DNA of 10,179 bases from JBHGBM01 sp041946965 (GTDB lineage: Bacteria > Acidobacteriota > Terriglobia > Bryobacterales > Bryobacteraceae). The notes beneath the pieces are model-generated. The model saw only the letters and a program-made list of their open reading frames with translations. It had not been told where the DNA came from and did no database searches. The stretch covers positions 1 through 10,179 of the forward strand of contig JBHGBM010000132.1 in the NCBI GenBank assembly GCA_041946965.1, written 5' to 3'. Numbering within the stretch: the stretch's first letter is position 1; each line of letters opens with the position of its first letter. The position numbers were made by a program, and so were the translations under genes. Shown here piece by piece: positions 1 to 8,485 of this stretch.

Positions 1-467
1 CCGCCCCACACGCCGATGATGAAGTACATCGGCACCAGCACCAGCTCCCAGAACACGTAGAAGAGGAAGAAGTCCAGCGCCATGAAAACGCCCAGCATGC
101 CGGTTTGCAGCAGCAGGAACATGGCGTAGTATTCTTTGAGCCGGTCCTCGATGGCGGTCCAGGAGGAGAGGATGGCGAGGAAGCCCACCACGGTGGTGAG
201 CATGATGAGCAGCAGGCTGATGCCGTCGATCCCCAGGTAATACTTCACCCCGAGCGTCGGGATCCAGTCGGCGCGCTCCACGAACTGGAAACCGGCGGCG
301 TTCTTGTCGAACCTCATCGCCAGCGGCAGCGACACCAGGAACCCGGCGAAAGCCGCCAGGTTCGCCCAGACCTTGATCAGGGTCTTGCTGCGCGAGGGGA
401 GAAACAAAAGCACAAGCAGCCCGGCGAGCGGGGTGAACAGGACCAGGCTGAGAAGATGTTCATTCAT
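1..467 (-). CDS. nuoM: NADH-quinone oxidoreductase subunit M, 5' part (runs off the left edge)
   Basis: NuoM is one of the antiporter-like membrane subunits of respiratory complex I and contributes a proton channel in the membrane arm. The window holds the start codon and the first 155 codons; the rest lies beyond base 1. The translation begins MNEHLLSLVLFTPLAGLLVL. It goes on with successive hydrophobic segments and ends in the family hallmark FWELVLVPMYFIIGVWGG, whose Glu corresponds to the essential TM5 glutamate of the antiporter-like subunits (Glu144 in E. coli NuoM). The ATG at 467 is preferred over the ATG at 463, which is in another frame and gives no NuoM-like protein. A weak GGAA lies just upstream. 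The gene follows the nuoL stop codon by 15 bases, as expected in a nuo operon. The identity is very secure; completeness cannot be judged. Confidence 0.95.
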   Translation of the reverse strand, partial: MNEHLLSLVLFTPLAGLLVLLFLPSRSKTLIKVWANLAAFAGFLVSLPLAMRFDKNAAGFQFVERADWIPTLGVKYYLGIDGISLLLIMLTTVVGFLAILSSWTAIEDRLKEYYAMFLLLQTGMLGVFMALDFFLFYVFWELVLVPMYFIIGVWG

Positions 468-482
468 AGAATTCCGAAACCC

Positions 483-1801
<1,319 letters not shown>

Positions 1802-1802
<1 letters not shown>

Positions 1803-1806
1803 CGAT
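1802..1806 (-). other. nuoL: Deletion and frameshift junction inside nuoL
   Basis: Reading the minus strand, the 5' frame ends in Ser-Tyr-Leu-Leu-Ile (the Ile codon ATC is at 1806-1804). A single G at 1803 follows. The 3' frame then begins with Ser-Ala-Gln-Phe-Pro (TCG at 1802-1800). In NuoL proteins about 75 residues lie between these points (roughly residues 155-229 by E. coli numbering), ending with the essential TM7 lysine Lys229. Those codons are absent and the frame is changed. The joined bases fit a CTGATCG (LLIG) end fused to a TCGGCGCAG (SAQ) end, with at most about one base of homology. I cannot tell a real mutation from an assembly or cloning error. Confidence 0.85.
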
Positions 1807-2394
1807 CAGCAGGTAGCTGCACAACCCCACGCCTTCCCAGCCGACGAACAGCAGCGTGTAGTTGTTCGCCAGGACCAGCATGAGCATGAAAAAGACGAAC
1901 AGGTTCAGGTATCCGAAGAAGCGGTAGTAGCCGTTGTCGTGGGCCATGTAGCCCACCGAGTACACGTGGATCAGGAAGCCGATGCCGGTGACCACCAGGA
2001 TCATTACGCCGCTGAGCGGGTCGAGCAGGAAACCCCAGTCGGCGCCGAAACGCGCCAGCGTGCCGGAGGCGGTGTGGAAGGGCAGTCCGGCGAGCCAGGT
2101 GAACTGGATCAACTGGTGGGTGCGCTCCGGAACGCTGGCAAGCTGCGCCACCGCGCCCACGGAAAACACGAAGGAGAGGAGCACCATGCCGGGGCAGAAA
2201 ATGCTGATCAGCAATTTGCCGGGCCCGCCGTGCGGGTGATGATGTTCGTGCCCGCCGCGGCCGCCGGCCAGTTCCGGCGCGAGCATCACGGAGGAAGGCG
2301 GCTGCGGGTCGAGCTTTCGCCCGAGAAGCAGCATCGCCGCCGCCCCGAACAGCGGGAACAGCGGAATCATCCAGATCAAGTCGAGAAAGTTCAT
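1804..2394 (-). pseudogene. nuoL: NadH-quinone oxidoreductase subunit L, 5' part (197 codons up to the frameshift)
   Basis: This is the N-terminal part of NuoL. It starts at ATG 2394 (MNFLDLIWMIPLFPLFGAAA); a TTG at 2403 is also open but adds only three residues and has no better ribosome site. Then follow a His-rich loop (residues about 44-60), FLLDPLSGVMILVVTGIGFL, the HVYSVGYM motif and FVGWEGVGLCSYLLI. Glu187 of this last motif matches the essential TM5 Glu144 of E. coli NuoL. After Ile197 the same frame stays open to a stop at 1015, but that tail is Arg-, His- and Gly-rich and is plainly an out-of-frame reading of the second half of nuoL. Translated as it stands, the product would carry five or so membrane helices and a nonsense tail, so it should not work as a pump. 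The start lies 28 bases after the nuoK stop. Confidence 0.88.
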
Positions 2395-2422
2395 ACGCAG
2401 CAATTGAGCGGCCGGAATCTGG

Positions 2423-2725
2423 TTACCACTTGAGTAAGTCGACCTCGTCCGCCAGCACGGTTTCCTTGTTGCGGAACAGGGCGATCAGGATGCCCAGCCC
2501 CACGGCCGCCTCCGCCACCGCATCGGTAATCACGAAGATGGCGAAGATCTGGCCGTTGATATTTTGGAGCGCCCGCGAAAACGCGATCAGGTTGATGTTC
2601 ACGGCGTTGAGGATCAGCTCGATGGACATCAGGATGATCACGATATTGCGGCGGGTCAGCACGCCGATGGCGCCGATGAGCAGCAGCGCGGCGCTCAGGG
2701 CCAGGTAATGCGCGGTCGTAATCAC
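2423..2725 (-). CDS. nuoK: NADH-quinone oxidoreductase subunit K
   Basis: NuoK is a small three-helix membrane subunit of complex I, related to MrpC. It links the quinone module to the antiporter-like subunits. The 100-residue length is the family norm. Both conserved membrane glutamates are present at the same numbers as in E. coli: Glu36 in MSIELILNAVNINLIAF and Glu72 in DAVAEAAVGLGILIALF. The start is GTG at 2725, giving MITTAHYLAL. A strong AGAGGG ribosome-binding site lies 6 bases upstream, inside the end of nuoJ. Only one base separates the nuoJ stop from this GTG, so translation is probably coupled. The gene is intact and looks functional. Confidence 0.97.
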   Translation of the reverse strand: MITTAHYLALSAALLLIGAIGVLTRRNIVIILMSIELILNAVNINLIAFSRALQNINGQIFAIFVITDAVAEAAVGLGILIALFRNKETVLADEVDLLKW

Positions 2726-2726
2726 G

Positions 2727-3235
<509 letters not shown>

Positions 3236-3242
<7 letters not shown>

Positions 3243-3691
3243 TTGTATTGAGTGGGCTTGGGCCCTTCCTCGAGCATCTGCCGGTCCCAGATGGCGCCCT
3301 CGCGCGAATAGCTGGCCAGCTCGAAATCCTGCGTCAGCTCCAGCGCGTCCACCGGACAGGCGTCCTCGCACAGGCCGCAGAACATGCAGCGCGAGGTGTC
3401 GTAAGTGAACGTGGTCAGCTCCTTGCGCTTGGTCTGCTCGTTGCGCTCGCTGGTGACCACGATCAGGCGCTCGGGACAGGCCAGCGCGCACAGGTTGCAG
3501 GCGATGCACAGGGTCTCGCCGGTTTCGGAGTTGGTGTTGAGGCGCGGCGCGCCGCGGTAGCGCTCGGCGATCTTGGGCCGCTCGGCCGGATATTGCTCGG
3601 TCGTGATGTTCTTCGGGTGGGAGCTGCGCAAAGTCACCCGCAGCCCCTGGATCAGGTCAACGAAGAAGATGGTCCTTAGGAACTTCCCCAT
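3236..3691 (-). CDS. nuoI: NADH-quinone oxidoreductase subunit I (two [4Fe-4S] ferredoxin)
   Basis: NuoI passes electrons through clusters N6a and N6b toward the terminal cluster of complex I. The 151-residue protein has both expected binding motifs: CIACNLCALACP with Cys62, 65, 68 and 72, and CMFCGLCEDACP with Cys102, 105, 108 and 112. The N-terminal amphipathic stretch (FVDLIQGLRVTLR) and the YPAERPKIAERYRGAPRL motif are typical of the family. The start is ATG 3691, with AGAGGGG 6 bases upstream. In normal nuo operons NuoI follows NuoH; here it follows nuoD directly, with 11 bases between, so nuoE, F, G and H are absent from this spot. The gene is intact. Confidence 0.97.
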
Positions 3692-3697
3692 TCTGAG

Positions 3698-3703
3698 CCC
3701 CTC
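3698..3703 (-). promoter_or_regulatory. Ribosome-binding site of nuoI, overlapping the nuoD stop
   Basis: The minus strand reads GAGGGG at 3703-3698, 6 bases before the nuoI ATG. Its first base is the last base of the nuoD stop codon TAG (3705-3703), so nuoD and nuoI are tightly linked for translation. This clean join argues that the nuoD-nuoI order is an established arrangement and not a recent random junction. Confidence 0.75.
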
Positions 3704-4812
3704 TAACGGTCAACTTCCCCCAGCACGATGTCGAACGTCCCGATCACCGCGACAATGTCGGCCACCAACGCGCCGCGCACCATCTTGTCCAGCGCCTGAA
3801 GGTTGATGAAGGAAGGCGGGCGCACCCGCACGCGGTAGGGATTTATGCCTCCGTCGCTCACCACGAAGTAGCCCAGCTCGCCCTTGGGCGCCTCGATGGA
3901 AACGTACGCTTCGCCGGCCGGCGGCTTGATCACCTTGGGCACCTTCGCCATGATGGGCCCCTCGGGAATGCTCTCCACCGCCTGGCGAATGATGCGCGCC
4001 GACTGGCGCATCTCCTCGATGCGGACCAGGTACCGGTCGTAGGTATCGCCGTTCTGGCCGGTGGGGATTTCGAAATCGTACTTCTCGTAGCCGGAGTAAG
4101 GCTGCGCCTTGCGCAGGTCCCATTTCACGCCCGCGGCGCGCAGCACCGGGCCCGTCACCCCGTATTCCTTGCACTCGTCGCCGGTCAGGATGCCGACGCC
4201 CTTCAGCCGCCCGATCCAGATACGGTTGGCGGTGAGCAGTTCCTCGTACTCGTCCACCTTGGGGCCGAACATGCCGCAGAACGCTTTCACATCCTGGACA
4301 AAGTTATCGTAGAGCTCGTATTGCAGGCCGCCGATGCGGAAAGCGTGGGTGGTGAGCCGGGCGCCGCAGTATTTCTCGAAGATGTTGAGGATGTCTTCGC
4401 GCTCGCGCATCACGTAGAACAGCGGCGTGATGGCCCCGATGTCCAGGGCGTGCGTTCCCAGCCAGACCAGGTGGCTGGCGATCCGGTTCAGTTCGGTGAG
4501 GATGACCCGCACCGCCTGCGCCCGCGGGGGCGCTTCCACGTTCAGCAGTTTTTCCACGGCCAGGCAGTAGCCCAGGCCGTTGGAAACCGACGCCACGTAG
4601 TCCATGCGGTCCACGTAGGGCGCGAACTGCTGGTAGCTGCGGTTCTCGCCGATCTTCTCCACGCCCCGGTGGAGATAGCCCAGCACGCAGTCCGTGCCGA
4701 TGATCTTCTCACCATCCAGCTTCAGGATGACGCGCAGCACGCCGTGCGTGGAGGGATGCTGCGGGCCCATGTTCAGGACCAGCTCGGTGGAATCTAAGAA
4801 CGTCTCCGCCAT
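3703..4812 (-). CDS. nuoD: NADH-quinone oxidoreductase subunit D (49-kDa subunit)
   Basis: NuoD forms the quinone-binding pocket of complex I together with NuoB and NuoH, and is related to the large subunit of NiFe hydrogenases. The 369-residue protein has the GPQHPSTHG motif near the N-terminus. His23 and Tyr72 (in DRMDYVASVSN) have the same spacing as the quinone-binding His38 and Tyr87 of Thermus Nqo4. It also has GYLHRGVEK, LNRIASHLVWLGTHALDIG and RIGGLQ, and ends in the normal GTFDIVLGEVDR terminus. It starts at ATG 4812, four bases after the nuoC stop. The upstream sequence has no good Shine-Dalgarno match, so translation is probably coupled to nuoC. The length is at the short end for the family because the N-terminus begins shortly before the conserved core. 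Nothing is missing from the core. Confidence 0.97.
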   Translation of the reverse strand: MAETFLDSTELVLNMGPQHPSTHGVLRVILKLDGEKIIGTDCVLGYLHRGVEKIGENRSYQQFAPYVDRMDYVASVSNGLGYCLAVEKLLNVEAPPRAQAVRVILTELNRIASHLVWLGTHALDIGAITPLFYVMREREDILNIFEKYCGARLTTHAFRIGGLQYELYDNFVQDVKAFCGMFGPKVDEYEELLTANRIWIGRLKGVGILTGDECKEYGVTGPVLRAAGVKWDLRKAQPYSGYEKYDFEIPTGQNGDTYDRYLVRIEEMRQSARIIRQAVESIPEGPIMAKVPKVIKPPAGEAYVSIEAPKGELGYFVVSDGGINPYRVRVRPPSFINLQALDKMVRGALVADIVAVIGTFDIVLGEVDR

Positions 4813-4816
4813 GGGG

Positions 4817-5440
4817 TTACTGTCCGCTTTCGATGCCCAGGTTCTCCTGCACCCAGCGCTGGTCCTGCTTCAGGATGGAGTAGTCCTTGCGCAGGGGGTG
4901 TCCCTCCCACTCGTCCGGCATGAGGATCCGGCGCAGGTCGGGGTGGCCTTCAAACTGAATGCCGAACATGTCGTAAACTTCCCGCTCCAGCCAGTTGGCC
5001 GTCAGGTGGACGGATACCGCGCTCTGGGGCTTGAAGCCGTCGGGAACCTGGGTTTTGACGCGGACGCGTTCATTTCTGGAGAAACTGTAAAGAATGTAGA
5101 CCAGGTCGAAGCGCTCGGCCCGCTTGGGGTAGTCCACGGCGGTCACGTCCACCAGGTAGTCGAAGTCCTGCTCCAGCTTGAGGTACTCCAGGATGGGGAC
5201 CACCGCCTCCGGCTTCGCAACCAGGAAATTCTGTCCCAGGTAGGTGGAGAACTCCCGTATGTCCTCCCCAAAGCGCTCCTTGAGCTGCCCGGTAATGTCG
5301 CTCTCCCAGGGAGAGGCAGCCATGACGGCGGGAGCCTTGGGCGCGGCAGGGGCGGCTGCGGCGGGCTTAGGTGGCGCGGGCTTGACCGATGGGGCGGACG
5401 CACCTTCCCCGGGTGAGCCGGGTCTCTGCTCGTCAGCCAT
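4817..5440 (-). CDS. nuoC: NADH-quinone oxidoreductase subunit C (30-kDa subunit), first gene of the operon
   Basis: NuoC is a peripheral-arm subunit of complex I that packs against NuoD. The 207-residue protein has the family core from about residue 45. This includes LVDVTAVDYP, FDLVYILYSFSRNERVRVK and the signature running from LEREVYDMFGIQFEGHPDLR to EGHPLRKDY. Residues 1 to about 45 form an Ala/Pro/Lys-rich, low-complexity extension without family similarity that I recognise. ATG 5440 is chosen because AGGAG lies 5 bases upstream; the frame continues to 5464, but without a comparable site. This is the promoter-proximal gene: the next gene upstream is on the other strand, so nuoA and nuoB, which usually precede nuoC, are not adjacent. 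NuoC and NuoD are separate genes here, not a fused nuoCD. Confidence 0.96.
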   Translation of the reverse strand: MADEQRPGSPGEGASAPSVKPAPPKPAAAAPAAPKAPAVMAASPWESDITGQLKERFGEDIREFSTYLGQNFLVAKPEAVVPILEYLKLEQDFDYLVDVTAVDYPKRAERFDLVYILYSFSRNERVRVKTQVPDGFKPQSAVSVHLTANWLEREVYDMFGIQFEGHPDLRRILMPDEWEGHPLRKDYSILKQDQRWVQENLGIESGQ

Positions 5441-5445
5441 GCAAA

Positions 5446-5450
5446 CTCCT
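5446..5450 (-). promoter_or_regulatory. Ribosome-binding site of nuoC
   Basis: A perfect AGGAG on the minus strand (5450-5446) is followed by TTTGC and the ATG at 5440. It fixes the nuoC start and is the best ribosome site of the operon, as expected for its first gene. Confidence 0.8.
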
Positions 5451-5461
5451 GTAAAACCGCA

Positions 5462-5491
5462 CACTTACCACCACTTCGGACCGGGTGTCAA
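5462..5491 (-). promoter_or_regulatory. Candidate sigma-70-type promoter of the nuo operon
   Basis: On the minus strand a perfect -35 box TTGACA lies at 5491-5486. With a 17-18 base spacer, the -10 position falls on GTAAGT or TAAGTG (about 5468-5462), a weak match. Transcription would start near 5456, leaving a leader of about 16 bases that still contains the AGGAG of nuoC. The position in the divergent intergenic region is right; the poor -10 box lowers confidence. Confidence 0.45.
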
Positions 5492-5586
5492 ATTGCTCAA
5501 CAGTTGGTGGTTAGCCGGGTTCGCCGCGAGTGCGAATCTCGAGCCGAAACGTTAGCCTGAATAGCACATTCTTACGCGAAATTGTC

Positions 5587-5616
5587 TTGAACAAGGTTCT
5601 TTTTACATACCATAAA
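5587..5616 (+). promoter_or_regulatory. Candidate sigma-70-type promoter of the histidine kinase gene
   Basis: TTGAAC (5587-5592) matches the -35 box at five of six positions. CATAAA (5611-5616), 18 bases further, matches the -10 box at four of six. The stretch is AT-rich in otherwise GC-rich DNA, which fits a promoter. Transcription would begin near 5624 and give a leader of about 57 bases before GTG 5681. Confidence 0.4.
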
Positions 5617-5652
5617 TCATGCAACTGGAGTTTTCTCAATAATTTGAGACTG

Positions 5653-5668
5653 TGGAGAGAGGATTGCA
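5653..5668 (+). promoter_or_regulatory. Possible sigma-54-type promoter before the kinase gene
   Basis: TGGAGAGAGGATTGCA has the GG-N10-GC core of sigma-54 promoters. The -12 part (TTGCA) is perfect, but the -24 part reads TGGAGAG instead of TGGCACG. Transcription would start around 5679, too close to use GTG 5681 with a leader, but fitting ATG 5705. The match is suggestive only; the same purine run could also serve as a ribosome site. Confidence 0.2.
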
Positions 5669-5680
5669 CCCCATGCGGAT

Positions 5681-7225
5681 GTGACGGTAGCGCCGAAATT
5701 CCCAATGGATGCCCAGGGGCAGGGTCTTTCGGTACTCGATGCCGTACCTGTGCCGGTTGCACTTCTTGACAGTGCCGGGCTGATCTGCGCGGTGAACCGT
5801 GCCTGGAGCCGCTCTGGGCCGGGTTTCCATCCGGGGGTGGATTATCCCCGGCAATGCCAGAGCGCGCTTCGCATCGACAGCACCCGCATCCAAGCGGGAA
5901 TTGCCTCCGTGCTCCACGGAGAACGGGAGTCCGTAACTCTGGACTGTGCCGCTTGGCCCTCCCAGAAGGAGAACACCGTTCGCATCATCCTCACCCGCTT
6001 GAGTGAGGACGGATTCCCGGGTGTCCTGGCCACGCACCTGGAAACGAGCCGGCTGACACCGGAAGCCGAACGGTTGCGGTGCGACAGGGTGCTCGCCATG
6101 GGGCGCCTGGCGGGGGGTGTGGCGCACGATTTTGCCAACCTTTTGACCCTGATCTCCGGTTACAGCGAGCTGATACTGGGGCGGATGTCCGAAGGCGATC
6201 CCCTGCGCCCGGAGCTGGAGGAAATCCGAAGCGCCGCCGGCCGCGGATCCCGGCTGATTGCCCAACTGCTCGGCTATACCCGCGCCCAGGCCGCCGAGCC
6301 GAAGGTTCAGGACCTGAACGCGCTGGTGGCCGGCATGGAACGCATGCTGCGGCCCATTATCGGCGAGAACGTGGAGTTGGTGGAGGCGCCGGATCCCAAC
6401 CTGGGCAAGGTTCTGGCGGACTCCGGGCAACTGGAGCAGGTGATCATGAACCTGGTGCTGAACGCGAGGGATGCCATGCCACGGGGCGGCCGCATCACCA
6501 TCGCCACCGCCAACGCCGAGTTTGACGAGGAGGAGGCGCGGGCGCACAGCATTCGCGCGGGCGCGTACGTGGTGATCGCCGTCAGCGACACGGGCGCGGG
6601 CATGGATGCCGAAAGCATGTCTCACCTGTTCCAGCCGTTCTTCACCACCAAACCCAGGGGCATGGGTACGGGGCTGGGGCTGAGCACCGTGTACAGCATA
6701 GTACGGCAAAACGGCGGCGATATCTGGGCGCGCAGCGAGCCGGGCGTGGGCAGTACCTTCACCGTCTGCCTGCCTCGCACCGGGATGCAGGCCGCGGACG
6801 CCGCAAGCGAAACGCCGCCACGCCGCAGCTCCAACACCCGCCACGAGACCATCCTGCTGGTCGAGGACGAGGACGGAGTCCGCCGGCTGCTGAAGCACTT
6901 GCTATCGCGGCAGGGCTACACGGTGCTCGAAGGCCGGGACGGCCGCTCCGCGCTCGAAGCCTTGCGGGCCCATTCCGGCCGGGTGCACCTGCTGCTCACC
7001 GACATGGTGATGCCCGGCATGAGCGGCCGCGAGACGGCGGCCGAGGTGCTCAAGCTCAGCCCGGAGACCCGCGTCATCTACATGTCCGGTTATACGGGCG
7101 ACGAGCTCACGCGCAGCGGAGCGCTCGGCCCCGGCATGTCTTTCCTGCAAAAGCCGCTCAAGCCCGAGACCCTGGGCGCGAGGATTCGGGAAGTCCTGGA
7201 CACCGGCGGCGCAAACGCCGGGTAA
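5681..7225 (+). CDS. Soluble PAS-type hybrid histidine kinase with C-terminal receiver domain
   Basis: This is a 514-residue signalling protein. Residues about 14-123 look like a divergent PAS sensor (VLDAVPVPVALLDSAGLICAV). The dimerisation/phosphoacceptor domain follows, with His149 in GGVAHDFANLL. The ATPase domain has N-box Asn257 and Asn261 (IMNLVLNARDAM), G1 DTGAGM (303-308), FQPFFTT and G2 GMGTGLGLS (328-336). A linker of about 20 residues leads to a receiver domain (about 388-506) with acidic residues 395-397, phosphoacceptor Asp441 (LLLTDMVMPGMSG), Ser469 and Lys491. There is no signal peptide, membrane helix or DNA-binding domain, so it probably works in the cytoplasm and passes phosphate to a partner not encoded here. 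The start is GTG 5681 or ATG 5705; neither has a clear ribosome site, and the frame is closed by a stop at 5645. The stimulus and target are unknown. It is divergent from the nuo operon. Confidence 0.9.
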   Translation: MTVAPKFPMDAQGQGLSVLDAVPVPVALLDSAGLICAVNRAWSRSGPGFHPGVDYPRQCQSALRIDSTRIQAGIASVLHGERESVTLDCAAWPSQKENTVRIILTRLSEDGFPGVLATHLETSRLTPEAERLRCDRVLAMGRLAGGVAHDFANLLTLISGYSELILGRMSEGDPLRPELEEIRSAAGRGSRLIAQLLGYTRAQAAEPKVQDLNALVAGMERMLRPIIGENVELVEAPDPNLGKVLADSGQLEQVIMNLVLNARDAMPRGGRITIATANAEFDEEEARAHSIRAGAYVVIAVSDTGAGMDAESMSHLFQPFFTTKPRGMGTGLGLSTVYSIVRQNGGDIWARSEPGVGSTFTVCLPRTGMQAADAASETPPRRSSNTRHETILLVEDEDGVRRLLKHLLSRQGYTVLEGRDGRSALEALRAHSGRVHLLLTDMVMPGMSGRETAAEVLKLSPETRVIYMSGYTGDELTRSGALGPGMSFLQKPLKPETLGARIREVLDTGGANAG

Positions 7226-7255
7226 TCCGAAGCCCGGCGTGGTACTCTTGCTCGC

Positions 7256-8485
7256 ATGAGCGTCACACGCCGGCAAGCGCTTTGCGCTTTCGCGCTTTCC
7301 GCCAATCTGCCCGCCGCCGAAAGACCGCGCGCCCTGGCGCGGCCTTCCAAGGTGACCGGCATTGAGGTCACCCTGCTCCAGAAAGACCTCAAAGAGCGTT
7401 TCTGGATGGCGAATTCGCCCATCGGAGGGTTCCAACCGCGCGCCTCGCGCGTGATCGTCACCTTGCATACCGACGCCGGAGTCACCGGCCGCGGCGAAGG
7501 CCGCTCAAGCGGCGCCGAGGTGTTCCGCAAGGGATTCGGAGAGCTGATTCTCGGGGAAGACCCGTTCATGGTGGGGAAGATCTGGGAGAAGATGTTCGCC
7601 GTCACACACGGACGGATGGCTTCCACCCGCGGCTGGCCGCAGTCCGGAGTGATTGGGGCCATGGCGGCGGTGGACGCCGCGCTCTACGACGTCATGTCGA
7701 AAGCCGCCGGGCTGCCGCTGTTCCGCTACCTGGGCGGCTACCGCGAGACCGTGCCGGTGTACGTGACCGGCGGCTACTACCGGGAGGGCAAGGGGATTCC
7801 GGAGCTGGTCTCGGAGATACGCGGGTACGTGAACCAGGGCTTCAACGCCATCAAGCTCAAGGTGGGCGGGGTGACCGGCGGCTACACTCCCAAGGACGAT
7901 TTCAACCGCATCAAGGCGGTGCGGGATGCGGTGGGTCCGGACGTGAAGCTCATGCTCGATGTGAACAACGGCTGGGACGTGGAAACCGCCATCTACGCCG
8001 CGAACCTGCTGGAACCGCTCGACATCACCTGGCTCGAGGAACCGCTCCACTGGTACGACGACGTGGAGGCGCTCAAGCGCGTGAAGATGAACATCCGCAT
8101 CCCGCTGGCCTCGGGCGAACACGAGATCACGCGGTGGGGCGCGCGGCGGCTGATCGAAACCAACGCCATCGACGTGCTCCAGTTCGATTGCCACGCCAAC
8201 GCCGGCATCACCGAGTGGCGCAAAATCGCGGGCATGGCGAGCATGTGCCACGTCAAGATGGCCCCGCACCATGAGCCTCAGGTTCACGGACACCTGCTGG
8301 CGTCGGTGCCGAACGGACTGATCCTGGAATCGTTCTCCAACCCCGAGCGCGACCCGTTCTGGTTCGAAATCTACGACCGCAAACCCAGGATCGAAAACAG
8401 CGTTCTGTACCTGGACGACACGCCCGGGCTCGGCGTGGAATTCAACCAGAGCGCCCTTCGCAAGTACGGGACCAGGGTGGTGTGA
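7256..8485 (+). CDS. Mandelate racemase/muconate-lactonizing-type enolase superfamily enzyme with Tat-like leader
   Basis: The 409-residue protein belongs to the enolase superfamily, whose members abstract a proton next to a carboxylate in a Mg-dependent barrel. The N-terminal capping domain is about residues 34-160 and the barrel follows. Visible active-site residues are Lys200/Lys202 (KLK), Asp235 (LMLDVNNGW), Glu261/262 (WLEEP), Glu288 (ASGEHE), Asp311 (QFDCHANAGITEW), His338 (MAPHHEPQVHGHLLA) and Glu358 (LILESF). The Lys, Asp-His and Glu set matches the mandelate racemase pattern, so the acid/base machinery seems complete. The likely role is dehydration or epimerisation of a sugar acid or related acid; I cannot name the substrate. 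Residues 1-22 (MSVTRRQALCAFALSANLPA) have a twin arginine and a short hydrophobic run ending in Ala-rich sequence, so Tat export is possible. The ATG lies 30 bases after the kinase stop. Confidence 0.88.
   Translation: MSVTRRQALCAFALSANLPAAERPRALARPSKVTGIEVTLLQKDLKERFWMANSPIGGFQPRASRVIVTLHTDAGVTGRGEGRSSGAEVFRKGFGELILGEDPFMVGKIWEKMFAVTHGRMASTRGWPQSGVIGAMAAVDAALYDVMSKAAGLPLFRYLGGYRETVPVYVTGGYYREGKGIPELVSEIRGYVNQGFNAIKLKVGGVTGGYTPKDDFNRIKAVRDAVGPDVKLMLDVNNGWDVETAIYAANLLEPLDITWLEEPLHWYDDVEALKRVKMNIRIPLASGEHEITRWGARRLIETNAIDVLQFDCHANAGITEWRKIAGMASMCHVKMAPHHEPQVHGHLLASVPNGLILESFSNPERDPFWFEIYDRKPRIENSVLYLDDTPGLGVEFNQSALRKYGTRVV

Noticed and set aside
5495..5510. Short palindrome CAACAGTTG in the intergenic region as an operator
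   Set aside because: Nine bases with a central A is too short and common, and there is no second copy to support a regulator site.
5530..5769. Small plus-strand open frame of 79 codons in the divergent spacer
   Set aside because: It has no ribosome site and no recognisable pattern, and it runs out of frame into the kinase gene. The spacer is better explained as regulatory DNA.
5636..6898. Minus-strand open frame of 420 codons opposite the histidine kinase
   Set aside because: The plus strand carries every kinase and receiver motif, while the minus frame has Gln/His/Arg-rich low-information sequence. It is a shadow.
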